Positions 26,428 to 35,526 are shown, numbered from the stretch's first letter. The stretch is DNA of 64,000 bases from Senegalia massiliensis (GCF_009911265.1 NZ_QXXA01000001.1:124001-188000); one strand, 5' to 3'. Numbers and translations: made by a program. Notes: generated by a model from the sequence alone, not told the origin.

Positions 26428-27891
26428 ATGCGAAAGTTTGAAAACTATGTTCAAGAAATAAAATATGAAGTATTAAGAGAGGTATCAAAACTTACTCTTT
26501 CTGGAGAGTTAAATGATAAAATAAATGAAATTCCTAATGTTATTGATCCTGGTCCTGAACCGAGAACAAGATGCTGTATACACAAGGAAAGAGCAATAAC
26601 AGTTGAGAGAGTAAAGCTAGCACTAGGGGGAAACAAAAAAAATGATAATATAATAGAAGTATTAGATGAAGCTTGTGATGAATGTCCAATAGATAGATTT
26701 GTTGTTACTGAAGCATGTAGAGGTTGTCTGGCACATAGGTGTACTGATGTATGTCCAAAAGGTGCAATACATTTCATTAATCATAGAGCATATATAGACC
26801 AAAATAAATGTATAGAATGTGGGAAATGTAAATCTGCTTGCCCATATAATGCTATTTCTGATGTAATGAGGCCATGTAGAAGAGCTTGCAATGCAAATGC
26901 ATTGTCTATAAATGAAAATAAAAAAGCAGTTATAGATAATGAGAAATGTATACAATGTGGAGCATGTGTATATCAATGTCCTTTTGGTGCTATAATGGAT
27001 AAATCATATATTGTAGAAACATTAGAATTATTGAAACAATCAAGAACAGATGATAATTTACATGTATATGCAATAATAGCACCTGCTATATCTAGTCAAT
27101 TTACCTATGTAGATATATCACAAGTTATTACAGGAATCAAAAAAATTGGATTTCATGATGTTGTAGAAGTAGCTTTAGGTGCTGATATTGTATCATTACA
27201 TGAAACTGATGAATATTTAAAAACCATAGATAATAATGGATTAATGACAAGCTCTTGTTGCCCAGCTTTTGTATCTTATATAGATATGAATTATCCTGAA
27301 TTAAAAGATAAAGTATCTAGTACTGTATCTCCAATGATAGCTGTATCCAGACTAATAAAAAAAATAGATGATAAAGCAAAAATAGTATTTATTGGTCCAT
27401 GTACTGCTAAGAAGATGGAGATGAAAAGAGCAGATGTAGCAGGAAGCACAGATTATGTAATAACTTTTGAAGAACTTACTGCAATGCTTGATGCAGCAAA
27501 TATTAAATTGGAAGAATGTGAAAAGGGATTACTTAATAATGCATCTTTCTACGGAAGAATATTTGCTCGTACAGGTGGTTTAGCTGAATCTATAGAGCAT
27601 ATTATTCAAGAAGAAAATTTAGATGTTAGATTCAATCCTATTAGCTGTGATGGGATAGAAGAATGTGATAAAGCTTTAAAGCTAGCAAAATTCAAAAAAA
27701 CGGATAAGACATTTATTGAAGGTATGGCTTGTAAAGGTGGTTGTATAGGAGGAGCAGCATCTATAACACATGGTCCTAAAGATAGAAGAGAAGTTGATAA
27801 CTACGCTAAGTTAGCACTTGAAACAAAAGTTAAAGATTCAGTTAGAATTTTTAATAAAGAAAATATAGATTTACACAGAAAAAAAATATAG
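26428..27891 (+). CDS. [FeFe]-hydrogenase, monomeric group B type
   Basis: A 487-aa enzyme that reversibly reduces protons with electrons from ferredoxin. The N-terminal half has an Fe-S region rich in Cys (TRCCIHKE; CDECPIDRF; CRGCLAHRCTDVCPKGA), then two [4Fe-4S] motifs (CIECGKCKSACPYNA, CIQCGACVYQCPFGA). The H-cluster domain has all four ligands: TSSCCPAF, FIGPCTAKKMEM and EGMACKGGCIGGAA. The GPCTAKK loop marks group B rather than group A. ATG 26428 follows AAGGGGTG; GTG 26419 is part of that site. It is the last gene of the operon and ends in a terminator. Confidence 0.9.
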   Translation: MRKFENYVQEIKYEVLREVSKLTLSGELNDKINEIPNVIDPGPEPRTRCCIHKERAITVERVKLALGGNKKNDNIIEVLDEACDECPIDRFVVTEACRGCLAHRCTDVCPKGAIHFINHRAYIDQNKCIECGKCKSACPYNAISDVMRPCRRACNANALSINENKKAVIDNEKCIQCGACVYQCPFGAIMDKSYIVETLELLKQSRTDDNLHVYAIIAPAISSQFTYVDISQVITGIKKIGFHDVVEVALGADIVSLHETDEYLKTIDNNGLMTSSCCPAFVSYIDMNYPELKDKVSSTVSPMIAVSRLIKKIDDKAKIVFIGPCTAKKMEMKRADVAGSTDYVITFEELTAMLDAANIKLEECEKGLLNNASFYGRIFARTGGLAESIEHIIQEENLDVRFNPISCDGIEECDKALKLAKFKKTDKTFIEGMACKGGCIGGAASITHGPKDRREVDNYAKLALETKVKDSVRIFNKENIDLHRKKI

Positions 27892-27894
27892 ATT

Positions 27895-27926
27895 AAAATG
27901 CTGCACATGGACTTGTGCAGCATTTT
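27895..27926 (+). terminator. Bidirectional terminator, hydrogenase operon / SleB-like gene
   Basis: A 13-bp stem AAAATGCTGCACA with its complement and loop TGGACT lies between convergent genes. T and A tracts flank it on both sides. Confidence 0.8.
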
Positions 27927-27928
27927 AA

Positions 27929-28588
27929 TTATTTAAAGAACATATGATTATCAATTTCCAGTATGAATTCTCTATTGTTAATTATCCAATTTGAATTTGC
28001 AGTATCTGGATTTAGAAAGAACAATGAATTGCCCACTGGTTTTTTGCCTTCTAAAGCATCTATAGCTGCTTTAATACTATCTTCTGATGGATTATTAATG
28101 ATAGAACCAGTTGAAACTGGAGTGAATTGTGATGTGGTTTTATTTTTTTGAAATATTACTTCTTTAATATTTTCAGGAAATTTATTTGAATTTACTCTAT
28201 TTATAACAACACTCCCTACAGCTAATTTACCATCATAAGACTCGCCTTCAGATTCAGCATGTATTATTCTAGATAGCCAATAAAAGTCATCATAAGAATA
28301 AATTTTATATTCATTTAGATTATTTTCATTGTAATTATCAGTATTAACTCCTAAAACCTCTACAGGATATATTTTTCCATTAATAATTCTATATTTCATA
28401 TTAAAATTATTATTTTTATAAAGTATTGACTTATTTTGAAAATGTTTAGGAAATGTAATTAAATTCTTTTTAATATTTGGATATAAAGTGAATTTTTCAG
28501 CAAATATAAAATTTGTAGATAGAATAAATATTAGCATTAAGGTAATTAATGCTACATTTAACATAAATTTTCTTTTGATTATTCTCAC
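27929..28588 (-). CDS. SleB/CwlJ-type cell wall hydrolase
   Basis: A 219-aa exported protein with an N-terminal membrane anchor or signal (about residues 9-30, hydrophobic, ending IFAEKF). The C-terminal Hydrolase_2 domain is clear: YWLSRIIHAESEGESYDGKL contains the catalytic Glu, then VVINRVNSNKFP and NSLFFLNP. Such enzymes are lytic transglycosylase-like and cut cortex or vegetative peptidoglycan. No peptidoglycan-binding domain is present. The start is uncertain: the annotated GTG overlaps the ribosome site AAGAGGTG, and the next ATG (codon 9) lacks one. Confidence 0.85.
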   Translation of the reverse strand: MRIIKRKFMLNVALITLMLIFILSTNFIFAEKFTLYPNIKKNLITFPKHFQNKSILYKNNNFNMKYRIINGKIYPVEVLGVNTDNYNENNLNEYKIYSYDDFYWLSRIIHAESEGESYDGKLAVGSVVINRVNSNKFPENIKEVIFQKNKTTSQFTPVSTGSIINNPSEDSIKAAIDALEGKKPVGNSLFFLNPDTANSNWIINNREFILEIDNHMFFK

Positions 28589-28732
28589 CTCTTTTAGATA
28601 AAAATATTAATTTTTGACTACAATAAAGTATACCCAATCAAAATTATTTTAAAATTTTCTTGCATACAACTTCAAAATAACTTATAATATTTATAAGAAT
28701 TTTCAAAAAATATAAGAGAAGGAAGTGAAAAG

Positions 28733-29908
28733 ATGAAAAAAATTGGATTATTGCCTAAACTAATCATAGGAATCATTTTAGGTATTATTATTGGTCTTAT
28801 TTCAAAGCAATTAGGAAACTTTATTGTAGTTAGATTTCTTAGTACATTTGGAAACATATTTAGTAATTTTTTAAACTTTATTATTCCTTTAGTAATAATT
28901 GGATTTGTAGCTCCTGGTATTGCTGAACTTGGTAGAGGAGCAGGGAAATTACTTGGTATAACAGCTTTATTTGCATATGTGTCAGCAGTTATAGCAGGTG
29001 TAATGGCATTTTTTATAGGTTCTACAATACTTCCAAATGTAATAACAAGTGGTGATTTAGCATCAGCTAGTGAAGTAGATGTATCTCCATATTTTGAAAT
29101 AACAATAGATCCGATGATGGGGGTTATGACTGCACTTGTAACAGCTTTTGTATTAGGTCTTGGAATGGCTTATATTAAAAGACAAAGATTATTAGAAGTT
29201 ATGCAAGATTTTCAATCTATTATTCAAGGTGTAATAAACTATGTATTAATTCCTCTTATTCCACCATATATAGCAAGTATATTTTCTAAAATAACAGCTA
29301 CTGGTGAAATATTTAATACAATAAAAACCTTTTCATCAGTATTTATATTATTAATAACACTTCAAATTATATATATTATTGTTCAATATTCTATAGCTTT
29401 TTTCTATACTGGAAAAAGTCCTGTAAAGAGTATAAAGAATATGTTACCAGCATATTTTACAGCTTTAGGAACTCAATCATCAGCGGCTACTATACCTGTA
29501 ACTATACAATCTGCAAAGAAGAATGATTTAGATGAAGATATAATTGACTTTGTAATTCCTCTTGGTGCTACAATTCATCTTGCAGGAGATACTATTACTC
29601 TAGTGCTTGCTTCTATGGGTGTAATGTTAATGAATGGAAATACTCCTACCTTTGCTACAATGTTTCCATTTATTCTTATGCTTGGTATAACCATGGTTGC
29701 AGCTCCAGGAATACCAGGAGGAGGAGTAGTGGCTGCACTTGGATTATTAGAGACAATGCTTGGGTTTGGTGCTCAAAAACAAGCTCTTATGATAGCACTT
29801 CATTTTGCACAAGATAGTTTTGGTACTGCAACAAATGTAACAGGTGATGGTGCTATTGCAATAATCATAAACAAATTTGCAAAAATGACCAAAAAAGAAA
29901 AAGTATGA
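28733..29908 (+). CDS. Dicarboxylate/amino acid:cation symporter
   Basis: A 391-aa membrane transporter of the DAACS (GltP/DctA) family that imports glutamate, aspartate or C4-dicarboxylates with Na+ or H+. Key features are the serine-rich hairpin stretch ALGTQSSAATIPVTI, the helix motif FVIPLGATIHLAGDTI, and the second hairpin APGIPGGGVVAALGL. The last helix contains AQDSFGTATNVTGDGA, which holds the substrate-binding Asp and Thr. The exact substrate cannot be read from sequence. ATG 28733 follows GAAGGAAGTG, and a strong terminator comes straight after the stop. Confidence 0.88.
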   Translation: MKKIGLLPKLIIGIILGIIIGLISKQLGNFIVVRFLSTFGNIFSNFLNFIIPLVIIGFVAPGIAELGRGAGKLLGITALFAYVSAVIAGVMAFFIGSTILPNVITSGDLASASEVDVSPYFEITIDPMMGVMTALVTAFVLGLGMAYIKRQRLLEVMQDFQSIIQGVINYVLIPLIPPYIASIFSKITATGEIFNTIKTFSSVFILLITLQIIYIIVQYSIAFFYTGKSPVKSIKNMLPAYFTALGTQSSAATIPVTIQSAKKNDLDEDIIDFVIPLGATIHLAGDTITLVLASMGVMLMNGNTPTFATMFPFILMLGITMVAAPGIPGGGVVAALGLLETMLGFGAQKQALMIALHFAQDSFGTATNVTGDGAIAIIINKFAKMTKKEKV

Positions 29909-29911
29909 TAT

Positions 29912-29950
29912 AAAAAGATTTGTCATATCTTGATATGACAAATCTTTTTT
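29912..29950 (+). terminator. Terminator after the symporter
   Basis: An inverted repeat with 17-bp arms (AAAAAGATTTGTCATAT and its complement) around CTTG ends in TTTTTT. Confidence 0.85.
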
Positions 29951-30024
29951 AATTTAATAAAATATTTAGTATAATAGTTATTTATGGATATATATTAATA
30001 TAATAGTAAAAAAGGGGTGATAGT

Positions 30025-30783
30025 ATGTGGTCTAGAAGTGAATTAAAGTTAAATGCAAAAGCTGTACTTAAAAAATCTTATTGGAAAGCATTTATTGTAA
30101 GTATAGTAATTGCTTTAGCTGGAGGAAACGGTTGGTTTTCTGGAGGAGGATCTGGAGGAGCTACTAGTGGTAGCAATGAATTTAGCAATAATACAAATTC
30201 AATTCCTAGTGAAATTTTTCCAGAAATAATATTTATTATATTATTTGTAGCTTTATCAGTTATTGCTGTTGTTATGATTTTTAGAATATTTCTTGGATAT
30301 CCACTTGAAGTAGGAGGTAAAAGATACTTTGTAAGTTCTACTGAATACGAATTTAATATGAATTATTTAGGATACATATTTGAAAAAGGAATATATTTAG
30401 ATACAATTAAAACTATGCTTTTAAGAGGAGTATATAATTTCTTGTGGTATTTGTTATTAATAATACCTGGAATAATCAAAGGATATTCTTATAGCATGGT
30501 ACCATATATATTAAGTGACAATCCTAATATAGGAGCTAAAAGAGCAATAGAACTTAGTCAAGATATGACTAGAGGACATAAATTTGATATGTTTATTTTA
30601 GATCTTTCATTTATAGGTTGGTATTTATTAGGAGTACTATTATTTATAGTGGGTATATTTTTTGTATTTCCTTATGTGAATGCTACTTATGCAGAACTAT
30701 ATAAAGTATTAAGAGAATATGCAATAGCTAAAAATTATACTACAGAGATGGAATTAAATATAGATAACCTAATAGAGCAGTAA
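30025..30783 (+). CDS. DUF975 family membrane protein
   Basis: A 252-aa membrane protein of the DUF975 family. It begins with RSELKLNAKAVLKKSYWKAF, the amphipathic start of the family, then has a glycine/serine-rich insert (WFSGGGSGGATSGSNEF) and four to five transmembrane helices. The motif LSDNPNIGAKRAIELSQDMT is the conserved cytosolic loop, followed by GHKFDMFILDLSFIGW. The function is unknown; relatives are found near transport and stress genes. It is a single gene with ribosome site AAGGGGTGA. Confidence 0.85.
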   Translation: MWSRSELKLNAKAVLKKSYWKAFIVSIVIALAGGNGWFSGGGSGGATSGSNEFSNNTNSIPSEIFPEIIFIILFVALSVIAVVMIFRIFLGYPLEVGGKRYFVSSTEYEFNMNYLGYIFEKGIYLDTIKTMLLRGVYNFLWYLLLIIPGIIKGYSYSMVPYILSDNPNIGAKRAIELSQDMTRGHKFDMFILDLSFIGWYLLGVLLFIVGIFFVFPYVNATYAELYKVLREYAIAKNYTTEMELNIDNLIEQ

Positions 30784-30815
30784 AATATATTAAATGAAAA
30801 AAAGTATATAAACTA

Positions 30816-30844
30816 TTGCAAAATATATTATATAGTTTTATAAT
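30816..30844 (+). promoter_or_regulatory. Promoter of glnA
   Basis: TTGCAA (30816-30821), a 17-bp spacer and a perfect TATAAT (30839-30844). Transcription would start near 30851, giving a leader of about 100 nt. Confidence 0.7.
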
Positions 30845-30868
30845 ATATACTATAAAAAAATAATTTTA

Positions 30869-30925
30869 GGGCAATGGCGTCCAAAATAAAGGGGTATATA
30901 AACCTTTTTGTTTTGGACCTTTTTT
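30869..30925 (+). promoter_or_regulatory. ANTAR-type antitermination leader of glnA
   Basis: GGGC-AATGGC-GTCC (30869-30882) forms a stem with a six-base loop having A at position 1 and G at position 4, the hallmark of ANTAR target hairpins. A second small hairpin follows (GGT-ATATAA-ACC), whose loop has A1 but not G4. The GTCC of the first hairpin is also the base of a terminator (GTCCAAAATAAAGG with CCTTTTTGTTTTGGAC, then T6), so the structures exclude each other. An ANTAR protein is encoded just after glnA. This supports antitermination by nitrogen state. Confidence 0.7.
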
Positions 30926-30948
30926 ATTGTCAATAATAGGAGGAGAAT

Positions 30949-32280
30949 ATGAAAAAATATACTAAAGAACAATTAATAGAATTAGTGCAAAAAGAAAGTG
31001 TGGAGTTTATACATCTTCAATTTACAGATATTATGGGGGTTATGAAGAACATTTCTATAACATGTGAACAACTTGAAAAAGCTCTTGATAATGAAATAAT
31101 GTTTGATGGTTCATCAATAGATGGATTTGTTAGAATCGATGAATCTGATATGTATTTAAGACCTGATTTAGATACCTTTAGAATATTTCCATGGTCAGGA
31201 GAATATAAAGAAGCAAGGTTAATATGTGATGTATATAATTCAGATGGAACTCCATTTAAAGGTTGTCCTAGAAATGCCTTAAAAAGAACTGTTAATGAGG
31301 CGAAAGAAATGGGATACACTATGAATGTAGGACCTGAATGTGAATTCTTTTTATTCCATACTGACGAAAAAGGAGAACCTTCTTTAAATACACATGATAA
31401 TGCTGGCTATTTTGATTTAGCGCCTGCAGATTTAGGTGGGAATGCAAGGAAAGATATGATTATAACACTTAAAAAAATGGGATTTAATATAGAGGCTTCC
31501 CATCACGAAAATGCTCCTGGACAACATGAAATAGACTTTGAGTATGCAGATGCAGTAACTACAGCTGATAACATAATGACTTTCAAAATGGTAGTAAGGA
31601 TAGTAGCCCAAAGACATGGACTACATGCTACATTCATGCCTAAGCCTAAAAACAACATGGCTGGATCGGGGATGCATTTAAATATTTCACTTGCTCATTT
31701 AGATGGAAAGAATGCTTTTTATGATGAGAATGATAAAATGCAATTTACAGATGTAGCATATAGTTTCTTAGGTGGGTTATTAACACATGCAAAAGCTTTT
31801 ACAGCCATAACAAATCCTACTATAAATTCATATAAAAGATTAGTAGCTGGGTATGAAGCACCTGTTATGATAGCATGGGCTGAAGGGAATAGAAGTCCAC
31901 TTATAAGAATACCTTCTAAAAAAGGAGCTTCAACTAGAATAGAACTTAGAAGTCCAGATCCATCAGCTAACCCATATTTGGCTCTTGCTGTAACATTAAA
32001 ATCAGGTATTGATGGGATAAAAAATAATATTAGACCAACAAATGGTGTAAAGAACAACTTATATGATATGGAAGAACAAGATTTGAGAGATCAAGGTATT
32101 GATAGATTGCCTACAAATTTAAAAGAAGCACTTATAGAATTCTCTAAAGATGAGTTTATGAAAAAAGCACTTGGAAATCATTTATATGAAAGAACTATTG
32201 ATGCTGCTCTTTATGAGTGGAATAAATACTCTAAATTTGTAACAGAATGGGAAATAGATAGATATTTAATGAAGTTTTAG
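30949..32280 (+). CDS. glnA: Glutamine synthetase, type I
   Basis: Makes glutamine from glutamate, ammonia and ATP; a dodecamer in the cytosol. At 443 aa it is of the GSI-alpha type found in Firmicutes, without the adenylylation segment. Visible active-site motifs are MFDGSSIDGF near the N-terminus, GPECEFFLF and HHENAPGQHEIDF for metal binding, GSGMHLNIS, and AEGNRSPLIRIP for glutamate and ATP. Regulation is probably at the RNA level through the upstream hairpin-terminator leader and the ANTAR protein encoded 64 bp downstream. ATG 30949 follows AGGAGGAG. Confidence 0.96.
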   Translation: MKKYTKEQLIELVQKESVEFIHLQFTDIMGVMKNISITCEQLEKALDNEIMFDGSSIDGFVRIDESDMYLRPDLDTFRIFPWSGEYKEARLICDVYNSDGTPFKGCPRNALKRTVNEAKEMGYTMNVGPECEFFLFHTDEKGEPSLNTHDNAGYFDLAPADLGGNARKDMIITLKKMGFNIEASHHENAPGQHEIDFEYADAVTTADNIMTFKMVVRIVAQRHGLHATFMPKPKNNMAGSGMHLNISLAHLDGKNAFYDENDKMQFTDVAYSFLGGLLTHAKAFTAITNPTINSYKRLVAGYEAPVMIAWAEGNRSPLIRIPSKKGASTRIELRSPDPSANPYLALAVTLKSGIDGIKNNIRPTNGVKNNLYDMEEQDLRDQGIDRLPTNLKEALIEFSKDEFMKKALGNHLYERTIDAALYEWNKYSKFVTEWEIDRYLMKF

Positions 32281-32344
32281 TTGTATAATTTAATAGATAT
32301 AAATATAATAAATATATATATTTAAAATTCTGGAGTGGTTATAT

Positions 32345-32926
32345 ATGTCTAAAGGACAAATTTTAATCTGTGATAGTAGTGAGTATATTCGGAAAAACAT
32401 AAAAAATCTATTATATAAAAGAGGGTATAAAGTTTATCAAGCTACAAATGGATTAGAAACTTTAAGACTTGCTAGAACAATATATCCGGATATTGTTATT
32501 TTAGATGTGAATTTATGGGGTATGAATAGTTTTAAAGTAGGTAAAATAATAGAAGAAGATAATATCTCTACTGTACTTTATATGACTAACAATTTAAGCT
32601 CTGCATTTTTAAAGCAAATAGAAACTATGAAAGTATATAGTTATATTAAAAAACCTATAATAAATGAAAACTTATACCAAATGGTAGAATTTGCAATCTT
32701 TAATTCTAACAGAATTAAAGATTTAGAAAAAAAAGTTGAGGATTTAAACTTAAAATTAGAATCAAGGAAAATTATTAATAAAGCTAAAATAATATTAATA
32801 GAAAAATATAAAATTTCTGAGAATGAAGCTTATAATAGAATCAGAAAAAAAAGTATGGATAGAGGTATTAGTATGGAAAAATTATCTACTGAAATAATTT
32901 CAAATTTTAATAAAAAAACTAAATAA
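32345..32926 (+). CDS. ANTAR-domain response regulator (antiterminator)
   Basis: A 193-aa protein with an N-terminal receiver domain (QILICDSSEYIRKNIKNLL; phospho-Asp in YPDIVILDVNLWG; Lys in YIKKPI) and a coiled coil. The C-terminal ANTAR RNA-binding domain (about 140-190) reads INKAKIILIEKYKISENEAY followed by RIRKKSMDRGISM. Phosphorylated ANTAR proteins dimerise, bind paired hairpins in leader RNA and block terminators. It lies directly after glnA, whose leader carries a matching hairpin, like the NasR/GlnR-type regulators reported beside clostridial glnA. Its cognate histidine kinase is not in the window. Confidence 0.88.
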   Translation: MSKGQILICDSSEYIRKNIKNLLYKRGYKVYQATNGLETLRLARTIYPDIVILDVNLWGMNSFKVGKIIEEDNISTVLYMTNNLSSAFLKQIETMKVYSYIKKPIINENLYQMVEFAIFNSNRIKDLEKKVEDLNLKLESRKIINKAKIILIEKYKISENEAYNRIRKKSMDRGISMEKLSTEIISNFNKKTK

Positions 32927-33038
32927 TTTTTTATAAATATATATTTTTTATATTGATTTATTAAAACTAAATAGTTATAATTTATTTCATAATACATTTT
33001 ATTAAATATTTATGTAAATAAAGGATACGAAAAAGTGA

Positions 33039-33188
33039 ACGTTTAATTTTAACAAAAATTTGACAGAGGAAAAAGTTGAAAATATCTTAGTACTTTTAAA
33101 AGAAGAATATGCAGTATATTGTGATGCTGATTTAAAAGATATGACTGAAGATGAGGTTGACATTCTAATTGATTTGATTTTTAAATAA
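33039..33188 (+). pseudogene. Small acidic gene with a damaged start
   Basis: About 49 codons of coherent, acidic, helical sequence (FNFNKNLTEEKVENILVLLK, ending EDEVDILIDLIFK). The ribosome site AAGGA at 33021 leads either to GTG 33035, which shifts out of frame after two codons, or to ACG 33039 in frame. No ATG exists; TTG 33060 has no ribosome site. A single-base change or deletion near the start is the likely cause. The family is not recognised. Confidence 0.35.
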
Positions 33189-33209
33189 TATAAAAATAAG
33201 GGGATATTA

Positions 33210-33716
33210 ATGATTTATTTATTTATTTTTTTCGCAAAGATAATTGAAGTATCATTTATGACTTTAAGGGTTGTTTTTATAACTAAAGGAGAAAAGGTAT
33301 ACGGTTCAATTATAGGGTTTTTCGAAGTAGTAATTTGGCTTGGTCTCATTGGGAGTGTACTTGATGGGATTCAAGATGATCCATTGAGAATGATAGCTTA
33401 CTCATTAGGATTTGCATGTGGAAATTATGTGGGTTCATTTATAGAAGAGAAATTAGCTATAGGTCTTATGACTATAAATATAATTGCTACAGAAGATAAT
33501 GGTAGAAAACTTGCAAATATTTTAAGAAATAAAAAAATTGGGGTTACTGTAGTAGATGCAGAAGGTATTGAAAAATCAAGAAATTTACTTATAATTCATG
33601 CAAAGAGAAGAAGAAAAAGTGAAATATTAAAACTTATTGATGATACAAACATACCTGCTGTTATATCAGTTAATGATACTAAAGTAATATATGGGGGATA
33701 TGGAATAAGGAAATAA
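33210..33716 (+). CDS. UPF0316 membrane protein (DUF5698/DUF2179)
   Basis: A 168-aa protein with three N-terminal transmembrane helices (IIEVSFMTLRVVFITKGEK in the first part) and a cytosolic DUF2179 domain at the C-terminus (GVTVVDAEGIEKSRNLLIIH). It matches the YebE/UPF0316 family in length and layout. The function is unknown; related DUF2179 domains are thought to bind small ligands. It is a single gene, with ATG 33210 behind AAGGGGAT and a terminator overlapping its stop. Confidence 0.87.
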   Translation: MIYLFIFFAKIIEVSFMTLRVVFITKGEKVYGSIIGFFEVVIWLGLIGSVLDGIQDDPLRMIAYSLGFACGNYVGSFIEEKLAIGLMTINIIATEDNGRKLANILRNKKIGVTVVDAEGIEKSRNLLIIHAKRRRKSEILKLIDDTNIPAVISVNDTKVIYGGYGIRK

Positions 33717-33741
33717 CTACAAAAAATTGTAGTTATTTTTT
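33713..33741 (+). terminator. Terminator after UPF0316 gene
   Basis: ATAACTACAA pairs with TTGTAGTTAT around an AAAA loop, followed by a run of T. The left arm contains the stop codon. Confidence 0.85.
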
Positions 33742-33801
33742 TGATTAATTATTTAAAATAGGGTAAAATTAAACTATATTACATATAGGAAGGTGACTAA
33801 G

Positions 33802-35526
33802 ATGAAATGGTTAGAAAAATATAATCATTGGTTAGAAAATGAAAATATTGATGAAGAAACTAAAAAAGAATTAAGAAGTATAGAAAATAATAAAGAAGAA
33901 ATAGAAGAGAGATTTTATACAGACCTAGCTTTTGGAACAGCAGGATTAAGAGGTAAAATGGGTGCAGGAACTAATAGAATGAATAAATATGTGATATCAC
34001 TTACAACTCAAGCTCTTGCAGAAGTAATAAAAGAAGAGGGAGAAGAAGCATGTAATAAAGGAGTAGCCATAGCATATGATGTAAGACATAAATCTGATGA
34101 ATTTGCAAAAATAGCATCACTTGTTCTTGCAAATAACGGGATTAAAGTATATTTATTCGAGGATATAAGACCTACCCCTGAACTTTCTTATGCAGTAAGA
34201 AGATTTAAAACACAAGCTGGCATAGTTGTAACAGCAAGTCATAATCCTAAAGAATATAATGGGTATAAAGTATATTGGAAAGAGGGTAGTCAGATATTAT
34301 CTGATATAGCTGAAAGAGTTACAGAAAAAATATCTGAAATTAATGATATTGCTGGGATTAAAGCTATGGATGAAAAAGAAGCAAAAGAAAAAGGATTATT
34401 GGAGATAATAGGAACAGATATTGATGATGAGTATCTTTCAAAAGTTAAAGAGTCATCTATAAGAAATAATATTAATAAAGATATAAAAATAGTATATACT
34501 CCACTTAATGGTACAGGTTACATACCTGTGACTCGTGTATTAGATGAAAGCGGATTCAAAAATGTATATGTAGTGGAAGAACAAGCTGAACCAGACCCTA
34601 CATTTGCTACAGTTGGTTATCCAAATCCTGAAGATACTAAAGCTTTTAAATATGCGATTAATTTAGGAAAAGAAAAGAATGCAGATATACTTATAGCTAA
34701 TGACCCAGACTGTGATCGTATGGCTTGTATGGTAAAAGATAATAACAATGAATATGTATCTATAAATGGAAATCAAACAGGAGCAATTCTTATAAAATAT
34801 ATATTAGAAGGATTAAAAGATAAAAATGAATTGCCAGAGAATGGGGTTATAGTTAAATCTATAGTTACAGGTGATTTAGGTAAAAATATAGCTAAAGCTT
34901 TTGGTATAGAAACTATAAATACACTTACAGGTTTTAAAAATATTTGTGCAAAAGCAAATGAATTTGAAAAAACAGGAGAAAAAACTTTTATATTTGGATA
35001 TGAAGAAAGTATAGGTTATGTATATGATACTTTTGTAAGAGATAAAGATGGTGTAATAGCTTCAATGTTAATAGCCGAGGCAGCTGCATATTACAAACAA
35101 AATGGCAAAAATTTATTAGAAGTTTTAGAGGGTATTTATAGAGAATATGGATATTATAGTGAAGATTTATTTTCACTTGTTTTAGAAGGAATTGAAGGAC
35201 AAGAAAGAATAGCAAGAATGATGAAGACTTATGAAGATGAATATTTAACAGATATAGAAGGGGCAAAATTAATTAATATTACAGATTATGAAAACTCTAT
35301 AAGAAAAGATTTATTAAACAATAGAGAAGAAAAAATAGAGATAAATAAAACAAATGCTTTAAAATATGAACTGGATAATGAGTCTTGGTATGCAATAAGA
35401 CCATCAGGAACAGAACCTAAAATAAAGATATATATTTATGCTAAAGGCAAAGATAAAAAAGATGCTGAAATAAAAGTAAATAATATAAAAGAAAATGTAT
35501 TAAATAAATTAAATAGTATAGAGTAA
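33802..35526 (+). CDS. Phosphoglucomutase/phosphomannomutase family enzyme
   Basis: A 574-aa alpha-D-phosphohexomutase that interconverts sugar 1- and 6-phosphates. It has the phosphoserine loop TASHNPKEYNGYKVYW, the metal-binding NDPDCDRM, the sugar-binding GYEESIGY and the phosphate-binding RPSGTEPKIKIY. The length and the N-terminal AFGTAGLRGKMG fit the PgcA-like subfamily of Firmicutes, which supplies glucose-1-phosphate for glycolipid and cell wall synthesis. ATG 33802 is used; GTG 33793 overlaps the AGGAAGG ribosome site. It is a single gene between terminators. Confidence 0.92.
   Translation: MKWLEKYNHWLENENIDEETKKELRSIENNKEEIEERFYTDLAFGTAGLRGKMGAGTNRMNKYVISLTTQALAEVIKEEGEEACNKGVAIAYDVRHKSDEFAKIASLVLANNGIKVYLFEDIRPTPELSYAVRRFKTQAGIVVTASHNPKEYNGYKVYWKEGSQILSDIAERVTEKISEINDIAGIKAMDEKEAKEKGLLEIIGTDIDDEYLSKVKESSIRNNINKDIKIVYTPLNGTGYIPVTRVLDESGFKNVYVVEEQAEPDPTFATVGYPNPEDTKAFKYAINLGKEKNADILIANDPDCDRMACMVKDNNNEYVSINGNQTGAILIKYILEGLKDKNELPENGVIVKSIVTGDLGKNIAKAFGIETINTLTGFKNICAKANEFEKTGEKTFIFGYEESIGYVYDTFVRDKDGVIASMLIAEAAAYYKQNGKNLLEVLEGIYREYGYYSEDLFSLVLEGIEGQERIARMMKTYEDEYLTDIEGAKLINITDYENSIRKDLLNNREEKIEINKTNALKYELDNESWYAIRPSGTEPKIKIYIYAKGKDKKDAEIKVNNIKENVLNKLNSIE

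Noticed and set aside
28733-29908. Sodium:alanine or other transporter identity for the symporter
   Set aside because: The Ser-rich hairpin and the GDGA-type last helix fit the dicarboxylate/amino acid family better; a finer substrate cannot be read by eye.
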